From Paralvinella palmiformis (lineage: Eukaryota > Annelida > Polychaeta > Terebellida > Alvinellidae): a stretch of DNA of 64,000 nt. The DNA is taken from positions 248,001 through 312,000 of the forward strand of contig JAODUP010000445.1 of the NCBI GenBank assembly GCA_025642065.1, written 5' to 3'. Position 1 is the stretch's first letter; each line of letters begins with the position of its first letter. Below, one piece after another: positions 49,801-61,500 of the stretch. The position numbers were made by a program, and so were the translations under genes. Under the pieces are notes generated by a model. It was not told where the DNA came from. It did not search any database and saw only the letters and a program-made list of their open reading frames with translations.

Positions 49801-52800
49801 AAAACCACTGTGAAAATATGATACAAATCAATCACCTCCCTATTCTGTTCATCAACCAAATATTTCATACCACTAATCATGATTTGCATGCATTGTTGCA
49901 TAAATCAATGAACCAATCATCAGAATTTCAATGAATTATTTCTGACTGAATTAATAAATTGCTGATCAGTAGCCACAAATGCTAATATTTATTGATTAAA
50001 ATGGGACAAACCTAGACCGAACAGGTCTTCTTCATTGTTCAATTTATGGCTACCAGATTGGTGATAGATGCTGAGCTAATTGTGCCACAAGCTGAGACCA
50101 TAGAAGTTAAATGCCAAATGTCTCTGACCATGTTGAGGGTGGGTTACATAAACCCATAAAACCACATTGCTAATTATTAGATCGACTGTACCATTTAATG
50201 GCTCTATCACTTTGTGACTGCCTAATGCATGCACAAGGCATCCAGAAATGGCTCCTGATAGGAGTTAATAATAGCCAAGAAAACTGGTCTCATAAAATAT
50301 AAAGAATATGAAATAAATATTAACCAAGAATTCGCTGTCATTTTGATGATAGCGAAAATAACTGCAGTATATTGGGAAGCAAATGAATGATTATCTCTCT
50401 ACTTGAAGCCAATGAAACTCAAGACAGAAAATGAGATTGTGCCTGAGTAAGAAGTTAATAGTATTCATTGTGAATGTCATCGAGGTGATGAATGAATTGA
50501 AGCTAAAATCAATAATCAGTTAAAAACAAATTTCATTGTCTAATCTGTATAAAATATGTATACATTATACAGGGTTCATACACATTTTGATATCTCAAAT
50601 TCTGTGACTTTCCAGGATTTTCAAAGAATTCATGAACTCTTAATGCATGAAAATACACACCCATATTTTCAAAGAAAGCAGGAGCGCAGTAGACGGACAT
50701 CAAACTAACACAAACAATGACTCGACATTTCAGAAGTAGTGTGACCACAGAATTCCTGTATGCTTATAATAGGAAATCCAAATTTTCAAATTCAAGGATT
50801 TTCCAGGTTTTCAAGGATCTGTGCCAACCCTGTTTTATATATATATATCCCTTATTTGTCTATAATTAATTTCTTAATGACAGCCATCTGTTACAGTTAG
50901 CCTAGGAATAGTTATATTCCTCTAACCAATCAAGAATCTTTGTAAAGATTATGTCTTAGGGGAATGATTCTTGTTTTATGACGTTCTTGAAAATGTGTTT
51001 TCTATGTGTGGCTTACAATCTCTTCCCAGTTTTAGAAATTATTATCTCATAGATTATGAAGTGTTATTTTCTGTTTTTATGTGAATTTATGCTGTAAGAT
51101 GTAGTATAATGCATGACAATATAGATGTCATTGTTATATTATGGTATTTTACACCATATTATTTTCAACTGCTTATGGTGTTCCATGTTGTATTGTGCGA
51201 TACCATGTTATGTCATGTTATTGTTGTATATTTGATATTTTTGTCATGTCAAACTATATTATGTCATGCTGTATTAGGTTATGATATAGTGTGTTAAGTT
51301 AAGTGATTGTGCTTTCCAAACTATTTTATAACCAACCATTGCACTAGTTTTTACATCTAAAGCATAGATTTACCTTTTCTGGATCAGCTGCCTCTAAAGC
51401 CTTTTCCACATCTGGTTTATTTTTAAACTGGACAAAAGCAGTACCTATAACACATGATCACAGCATAAAAAGAACGATAATTTCTTGATAGCCAATACAC
51501 CTTTTTTTCACATCTCAAACATTCATAAATACAATAATAAATGTACAGAACCTTTCTATAAATTCTTAAATTGTAAATCTACTGAATCATCTTATTACTA
51601 AACTCTTGCTGTAGCATGAAAAAAAGATCCTGGCTCTAACCTTAACTTTCCTACTTCATGATTAAATGGTGTGGATATAACATAATATTTACATGTAAAC
51701 AGATTAACAGTATCACAGAAGTAATTATGTAGTTTAATTATCATTATGTTGTCAGTACAACATCGAGAGAAGATAGATTAGTTGGGTCAACTCTTTATTT
51801 ATCTTCCAAAAAAAAACACATCAGGATCACCAACCCCTAGAATGATCTGTCTGTGGATCAGTAACAATACGACAGTAATTCAGTTGACCAAACTCCTCAA
51901 ATAGTGCTTGTAGATCTTCTTCTTCTGTATCATAAGAAAGGTTCCTGGAGTAAACAATATTATTATATAAATAGAGATATTACAGATAACAGTAAGTCAG
52001 TTTTAAAGAAAAGAAATACCTCAGACAATGAGTTATACTCGTACAGAATAAAACAGTAAAATAAAACATAAACCTGCCTAATGAATAATGTTCTTCCCTG
52101 ATCAACATCACTCTTTTTCACAAATTTCTTAACTTCATCTGAAAAGGTATGCATTGTGCTACTAAATTAGTATTCCTAAACATCCAACAAAAGTAAATTT
52201 TGTTACTGGGATCATCTCAGCTGTGGGTATATAGTGTTACTAGGCCATTTTCTGTCTCCAACCATTTAGGATCAAGAAACTACTGTCTGGCATTAAAACA
52301 ATCTAACTGTTGAATATCTAAAGCTAATTTTGTTTGTTTGTTAAGTTATTCCTTATTAATGATGAAATTATGTTATTAAATGTAATTGATAAGTACACAG
52401 TGTCCGGTGTAATCCAGTTGATTAGAATGAATAAATTAACAATTTGACATCTACTATTTATTATCATAAACCCAACACATTTAATCACCTAATTTTAAGA
52501 GCAAGAATAATAAATGCTTGGCCCGATTTTGTTAGACAAATCTACTTATTCGCCTACTGGAAAATGACTCAATAATTTATGGTAGCATACTCTTAGTTAT
52601 ACAAATGTACACATCAGCTTGAGAAAATGTATGTATGTCAGTGAGTCATAGGAAGAAATGATAAGTATTAATCTCTCGTATGACAATTGTTATCAACCTG
52701 TAACTAGTTTCTATTACACATTTCTATAAACAATCAGCCGTCTTTAGTAAAAACTTAACACAAAGAAAACATATAGTTCTTGAAGACAGACAATCAGCAC

Positions 52801-54868
52801 TTTTTAAAAACTTGCTTGCTTACACCACAGTGACACCTAACACAGACCTTTGCGATCATCATTCATTATCTCTGAATCATTTCCTGAGCTACTCCCATCT
52901 TCTGACTGGGTTACGTTCTCTGTTTCTGAACACTGCTCTTCTTCTGATTCATAATCAGATCCGCATTCAGATGCTGACTCCAAATCCGTATCAGATTCTT
53001 TGGTGGATTCTTCTTAAATAGTAAGCAACATAGAGACATGAAAAACAAATGAAAATACTAAACCAGTTCTTTATACAATGGATTATCCTATTAAAATGAA
53101 AGCAAACCAGACAAGAATAATACAATAATATAACCAACAGTCTTGAAATAAATAATAATTTTCCTACACAGTGAAATCATAATGAATTTTGTTCATACCC
53201 GATTTATCAACTGTAGGACTTGCTTTTTTTCTATTCACTTTCTTTGCTTGACCTTTGTTTATAGGAGTAGATGTTTTGTCATCATCATCATCATCATCTG
53301 AAATATATACACAACATACTAAAACAACGCAACAGGCATAATGCTTTTAAAATCATAAAAACTGGTGAATTATTCTTACGCACTTGGTTTATTTAGGCTA
53401 ATACGAATTATATTTACTGATTTATTTTATTTCAGATCTCAAGACAAATGAATATTTTCGTAGATAGTTTAATAGCACACACACAGACTACACTTGTGGT
53501 AAATTACTTAACAAGTGAGTTAGCACAAGTGCTCTTGGGGATGTTGAAGTACCATTACTTAATAAGTAACAAACCTGTATCCGAAGCTACTTGGTTGAAT
53601 TCCTCATATTTATTCTTTGGCACAGTCCAGTCAACTGCTATAGGCCTCCCTGAATGAGAAACAAATTACTGAAGTAAGTAAAACCACATAACGAGTTAAA
53701 TTTACTATTTAAGTGTTTGCAACAAAATGCTGTAGAATACAGCTAGGGGAGACTTACCAAGAAGTGTTTTTGCATTCATTTCAGCTATGGCCTTTTTAGC
53801 CCCATCTACTGTAGTGAACTGTACAAAACCAAAGCCCAACATTTTTCCACCTGCGCAAAATAATTAAAAAAGATACCATTCTGATAACCTGCATGCTTCA
53901 TATTATGTTTGATCATTAAAAAAGGAAATTATTGGATGTGTATAATTTATAACAAGAACAATATCCATGGGGCTTCAGAAATATCATACAAACCAGATTT
54001 TTTTGGTATAACAACATCAGTTATTTCACCAAAGGCAGCAAAGGCCTTCTTAAGTTTGTCTTCATTACACTGAAAGACAACAAATTTAATAAGAAAAGAA
54101 TCCACACATAATACTGCTCAAAATATAATGGATAGATATAAAAATGACTGTATGGAAGATATGTTTATGCAATTATACTAACAGCAAAGGCCAAATTCCT
54201 GACAATAAGTCGAGACTTCTTTGATTGTCTTGCTTCTTTACTCACAGCTCTCTCAACTGATAATAACTCAGCTGATATTTGATGACCTAAATATTAACAT
54301 ATTTTATTAACATATTTTAAACCAAAATAAAAAATTAAATGAATTGATAACAGAAACCTTATACACATTTCATTAGTTATCTTTTGGCATATGTGTTGGA
54401 TATATATATATATATATATATATTTCTCTAAAAAAAAACACAATATAATGATGCCTTCAAACTCACCTGAAATCTTCATTTTATCTATTTGCTTTGCTGC
54501 CTTCAAAGCATCACGTTTAGATTTCATGATGATGGCAGCCACATTATTTTCTCGACCTTGAACTGGATACACAACTTTTCTCATGTTTTTCTGACTGGTC
54601 AAAACACTTTTTACGTGTTCATTAAATGACTTTGGTCCAAAGTTCTTAATGATAACCATACAGGCTGCTTTATGCTTTTCTTTAGCCAGTGTACCTGGAC
54701 ATTTAACACCAGCATCTTCAGATGTACCATTGCCTTTATCAACTGATTCATCTTCAACTGAATAAAAACATTTGATCAATTAAAGTATTTTAACAATTAA
54801 AGTGGCAGCTACAAAATTTTGGTGACTTATCTGCTGATTTTGACTAGGTTATACATATCATTACATGT

Positions 54869-54918
<50 letters not shown>

Positions 54919-55450
54919 CACACAATAATACAAGCAAATGAAATGAACTTGTTAAAACAACCATAATTGAAAGCATTTAATCATTATCCACAACAAGTCT
55001 GCCCAAGAATCATCATCCTACAGGTGGCACATGTCCACTGTAACTATGTATTTTTGATACATAAAATATTGTATACAGACTACTGATTGAGTTAGTGAGT
55101 GAGTGAGTGAATAAGGCTTAATGACATTTAGTACAATGGTGAACTAAAAGTGTAGAAACATTTGACTTTCAACTTTGTCAGTGTTCATTTGATTTATAAA
55201 TGGGAGTCAAATCTGGAAATAAGTTTAATCAGACTATTCATAGTATTATCTAATTAATAAATTTTTCCAAGTCAAACAAAGTGTCTATTCATAATTAAAT
55301 TGTATGTTTGGTCTTGTACCTTGAACATGGTCTCTTCTTCTTTACCCATGGCTCAGACTCTTTAGTAAATATGATAGATGTTTAGACACAGTTAGCTATG
55401 AGAGCTTGTTCTTGCTAATAACAATATGTCATTCAAAGTATCCCTAACAA

Positions 55451-55508
<58 letters not shown>

Positions 55509-58500
55509 AAGCTAGCCAATTTCTGATTGGTTCATTTGAAAACTAAGAATGGGTTGAATCACCTAAGATTATAAATATTTAAAATAGTTAAGACTATTGT
55601 AAGAGAGTTATAATCTATCTTTTAACAGATGTGTTCATTATAAAATTAACAAAGATAAGATAGCTGTGATCATTTACTTTCTGGACCTTTCTTTGCATAT
55701 ATTAAAATGCAATGTGATACACTATATTTTTCATCCTTGTACCTGATTAAAAACTAATATTTTCCATTTATGACTAAAACTCAACTTATGTTAGGGATAG
55801 CGTGGATTTGGTGATGTCACAATTAAAACAGTGCAGTGATGCAAACTTCATATGAAGCATAGGAAAATAAGAATGCATATACGATACAATTAAAAATATC
55901 AATTTAAGATGGTATTACTATCAGTAAAGTTTTTATTTGACACATAGATAAATCAAATTCACTACTTATCACCAATAGTTAGATATACACATTCTGGACA
56001 AAATGGATAACTCAAAGAGAAATGTATTGCAATTTCAACAGATTCAATGCAGACCAAGCCATTAAAAAATTAATGATGTCTAATGCAATACATCATTAAC
56101 CATGTAACATTAATGATTGATGAGTTAGCATGTGCTGAATGTTTAGGAAATTCCAGCACCAGACTTGCTTTTGAAAACAAATTACACAATCTAAACAACT
56201 GAATAAATTACCTTTCTCAGCTGGTTTATCTTCACTTTCGCTGTCATCTTCATCAAGCGGAACCCTTTTTCTTTTATTCTTTGTTTTAGGTTTCTTAGTA
56301 GCAAAATGTATCAGCAACTTTCTCCCATCAATGGATGTTATTTCACTTTTTGCTTTTTCTGCATCTTCTCTAATTGAGAAGAGAAACAATTAAAAGAATT
56401 GACTCATCTCCCATATGTATCACAAGTGGCAATAAAATAACGAACTTTGATCTGATACATATATATATATAACAATAACAGTTTTATCATCAGAACTCAC
56501 CTCAGAGAATACTTTACAAATCCAAAACCTCTACACTTTCCAGTTTCTGTAAATAACACAATATGTACTTCATTTCAGAATTATATGCAGTGATTAACAG
56601 CTTAAAGAATAAATATGATATTACACTAATGAGAGTTCTCTTTCACACACACACACACAACCACCATTATACTTTATACATTGTGATGGTGTTTGGATCC
56701 TGAATATTTGAGACTGTCTGAATTAGAATCAGGGCCACTATTTTCATAGTAGTACTTCAGGTCTAAATAATTTACGCAGCTTCTCAAATAAAACAAGATG
56801 TGACTGACATTAAATAAACCTACACCAATCTAATACACAAATATTGAATACAAATACGAAACATAATGCTCGCTTGGAGCAGCAGCATTTTTATCAATTC
56901 TGGGGAGGCTGGCTAACAAACTTTCAAAATATTAAACAAACCTGAGCGTCTAGTTTGGAATATACAGGCAGATATTTAATGTTTATTAGATGAAACTCAA
57001 ATAAACTTAAAGTGCACTGTTTAATTTATTTCTTACATTGAACATTGCAATTTTATTGATTGTGGAGAGTCTTTGTTTAACTCTTTGATAATATCAATGA
57101 TATGCGCTTAAAAGCACAAAGAACTAGATTTTCAAATAATCTAAATAACATTACAGTCAAAAACAATAGTGAAATGGTAATTGCAGATAACATTTACAAA
57201 ATATTTAAATATGCTACATCTATATTATCTACCTTGTTAAGCACCTTACAGTACTCTTGTTACAGATTATATAGAGCTCTGTATAAATTTTGTATATTAT
57301 TATTATTATAACTAGTAGATTATCAGCCTGTTATACTATGTCCCACTGGGTGGTTGTCTAGGGCATTTTTATAAGGGGTGTTATATTTACCTAGCCACTA
57401 CATAAAAATTTACTAAATTAACAGTAACACCTCAGACTTTTAAGCTTTAGCAATCTTGGGCTAAACTGTTCAAGATCAATGTTAGTCTGAGTATATGGTG
57501 TACAAGCAACACCCCAATAAGTAGAAAAGATCTGAAGGTTATTGTGTTTGATTGTCCCATGACTGTCTTGTACCAACTAAGTATTATTTTGATGTATTAT
57601 AGCTGGAGAAATTATCATATAATGTCTCAGCACCACATAGAAAAAAGAGAGATTAATTTAACATTTTCCATGTCTTGCCAGATGTTAACAGTTTTAGGTT
57701 GTGTTCACATCTTGTCCAGTTGGGTAGATTTAGCCAATGATTGCCACTGACCTGGTAAAACCATGTATAGTACAATTCCTCTATTAAGATCATCCTTTGG
57801 GCCGAGATTGTTAGATCTTAATAGAGGAAAGGCCTTAATGAAGAAATAGCTAACTTTCTTTTATATTTTAATTTGGAATTATTTACTGCCCATAAAATGT
57901 TTATAGAATGTCATATGAAATAAATTTCAAATGCAGTATCATATATTTTAGAAGCATTTCTATACAAACTATATTACTGAAATATTTATTGTTAATAATA
58001 TATCAACTACAATATCATATGAACAATTCATAGTTTGTTAAAGAAAGAAGTGATGTTTGTTTGCTTATTGGATATATTTTACACTAATGGCTGTTTCTGT
58101 AGATGATCCTCTAAGTATGCTAATTTAGATTAAGTTACATACAGCTTGGATATGTCATTTTCATTTAAAAAATCAATGGATTTGTTTGGTTCTGTTCAGC
58201 TTTCACAAAGGAGGTAATCTGGCAGGGACTTCTGCCAGTTCTTCAATGACATTCATTTTCTCAGCTAATGAAAGTTCCTTCCAGCTTTCCTATGTTTTGT
58301 TGGACAGGATTTAGAATAAATCTTTGACATGTAAATCATGCGTATGATAAATTTCAGAGTTTGAATGACACTAAGCCAATTATGAGGGGATTTTGTAGCA
58401 GATATTCAATCAATAAATTGCATAAAAGTGAAGCAACTTTTGATCATAATCTGAAAAGAACTATAAAATAATAACAGTTCATATTTCTCCTGACAAAAAT

Positions 58501-61500
58501 TATAAATCCGTTGGATTTCTGTAGTTATTAAATGCAATGGATGCCTTGAACAATTAACCGAATTTGAAAATAACAATATGGCTTTCTTGTAATTGTTAAC
58601 AAATGAATGAGTGCTGGTATAGCACACATTTGATTACTCGATTACATGCATGTGCTCAGAACAAACAAATATTTTAGGTGCATTTTTAAAGAATTTTATC
58701 TATGGTAGTTGTAGAAGAATGCATTTTGTGGTCTGCAAGAACAAACTGTGGTCGTAAATTGGATTAGGGAAATGGTCAGATTATAGGATTTTTTCACTGT
58801 GTAGAGCATAGGAGAAAATTAAGGACTTATAAATTGTGGTCTTAATGGTGTAATGGTCCCCTGGAGGAATTGTCACCCATGATAATTCTACGGTACACTG
58901 CTATCAACATTTCAATCAATATGATATCACGGAAAATACAAATGCTATTTTCTCACAATATTTAATACAGACTGGGATTTCTTTAAAAAACAAAACGTGG
59001 CTGAGTATGATGCAGTGGACAGTTTAGTTTCTAAGCAGTACAAAAATATACTGATAGCAGACATGGGGTCAATTCAATTCCGGAATTGATTATTTAAAAA
59101 AAAGGGAATTAGAATTGCAAAATTTTGAATTGGAATTTCCTATAAAAAAATCCACAAATTAATTTATAATTTTTACCAGCTTAACAGTTACATGTGGTTC
59201 TACCAGTATACTGAAATGAAAATAATCCAGTTCTTTGGTTCCTTTTATATTTATATATATCAGATATGCACACCAACCGTGGCACACCACAAATTAGAAT
59301 GATTTTTGGAGCTCTTCGCGGTGTAAAAAGTATCATAGTTTAAAACCCCCAGTGCTGATACCTCATCAACAGTTGCTAAAAAGCATTGTTCCTGGTTGTA
59401 GGCTGGATTTTGGACAGATTTTCACCAGAAAATGGGTCATGATAAACGACAAATATTTATCAGCCAATAGATTCCAGATCTGAAATAATGCTAAAATCTA
59501 CTGCTGTAACCATTTCAGATGTCATATTTATAAATATTTACTGAATATAAGAACCCTGCTTGAAGGATGGGAGAGATTTTGGTGAGCTGGTGATCTTGAC
59601 TGGTAATCCATTTGTATTATGATGGTCATGTGACTCAAATACTCTCTCTTGATTAGCCAGTTGTCTTTGTTTAAAGTAAATAAAAGCACATGGTCCTGTT
59701 TACATGGTGGATTTCTGCCCGTTTCCTGTTTATTTGTTAGATCACTGGGTTTTTTCTCTCTCCATTTTATGTTAATATTATGACATAAATATGGATTCAA
59801 TATAACATATTAACTGTTTTCATACTTAGCTGAAGGAATTATATGTACTTTTTTGGTAACTTAATTTCTTCCTTGATCCTCTGTGTATGAATTATTACTG
59901 TTTTTGTTTGCTATTTTGTGCTTTATTTTATATTTAAACAACAGTGGGCTTCCCTTATCAACTCAACAGCCACAAGAATAAAATTCCTGGCCAGATTGTG
60001 GACACGACCAATAATTTATTACTGGATGAACTATAAATTGTTGATTATTATACACTTGCATTACACAAACAGGGCCGGAAAAATTAATAGCCTTGATGCC
60101 TGGGACCTCTGGATTTGGTCTTCGGGCTAGTGACTGGACCAAAATACTAGAACTTTATGAAAATGTGCCAAGAATTCTGTGAAATATGCCCACTAAAAAT
60201 CAACACATATTAGTATGTCAACATATTAGGTAAATAATATCACATTCGGATAAATTTTATGATTTGTTTAAAAAATTGTTACATTGTATAGTCACTGGAT
60301 AATGCTGTTCTGAAATTGGACTTCTCCAAACAATTAAGCTCATCTTTAAAAATGTAGAACTTGTGTACATAAACACGCAGAAAAAAACATGTACGTTTAG
60401 ATGCCAGTACAAAAGATATGGCAGTTAGACTAATGCCATTAAAAGTACAACTTCAGTAACCGGAAATAAAAACATACACAAAAATAACTCATGTATGTTC
60501 AGACTAGGTCTACGGGTTTGGGCTCCTGTATGCATTGCCACTGCCTAGAGTCTATATATAATTATAAGGCTATAAGTTAATGTAGGAGATGTTCTGGGTT
60601 TTGACAAACTGTTAAAATTCAATGTCCAAATTTTTGTGAATGATAAGGTTCCATAAAGCCTATTACAGGCCTTAAGATATGAAATGATATGTGATCATTT
60701 TGATCTATTAATTAACTTGCAGTACAAAAAAGTTATCAAAATTATTATATAATTATAATTGAATTGCAATTATAAGTTACATCTTTTCTATGCATTTAGC
60801 CTTTAGGGGTTATCATTGAGTTAATTATTGACATGTCATTATTATAAGGAAGTCATTATTCACCTGGCTGCCGGTTCCCCAGTGAAGATTTTGTCTCCTG
60901 CCCAACCGGCAAAGATTTGGTTCCCCAGTGAAGATTTTGCCACTTGCATACCCGGCCAAGATCAATTTTGAGGAATGTCTTGCCAAATTTGAGGCGTCTA
61001 CTAGCACTAAGTTCACCAAAGATGACTGTCGAACCATCACAGTTACTAATAAACGTTTAGGCATAGGACAGGCACCATTCATAGAAAAATTAATGTGTCC
61101 TCATTTTGCGATCATCTGGCTGGGCTTGCTGGCCACTGAGTGAAGATTTATGTCATTACGGACCCATTGTATACCCAGCTGCTGGGTAAGCAGTGGCCGA
61201 TACCCTTTCCTTCGGGATCCAGCTGCCGGGTAAATAATACCAGCCTAATTATAATGTCAAACTGGGTCAGAGTCAGTACTTAGCTGAGATATTCTACACT
61301 ATAGATTACATAGTTAATAGTACTACTACTAGTATTAGTACATGCCAACCGGGCAGTAGCCAATGGTGGAAAGAATTCTGTGCAGAGTTTGCGTTAATGA
61401 CCACAATGGAAATAAGGATTTTCAATTTTTAGTGCTATCCTGGTACTTTAATGTATCTATGTATTTTAGTGCTATAGTATATACATATTTACATTAAATT

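Larger units (their letters stand above)
47680..51373 (-). other. RBM28 intron 13, 3.7 kb
   Basis: Holds a SINE (49264-49437), an AATTCC-rich element copy, a possible pogo/Tigger-like end near 49712 and a hAT-like short element (50570-50832). No nested gene is seen. Confidence 0.8.

Noticed and set aside
49680..49901. 73-codon minus-strand ORF in RBM28 intron 13
   Set aside because: It spans a TA/CA microsatellite and a transposon-like end, and has no homology that I recognise.
52072..52078. Canonical GT donor for RBM28 exon 11
   Set aside because: Using CAG/GTTTAT adds four bases and breaks the RRM3 frame. The GC donor restores the family sequence exactly.
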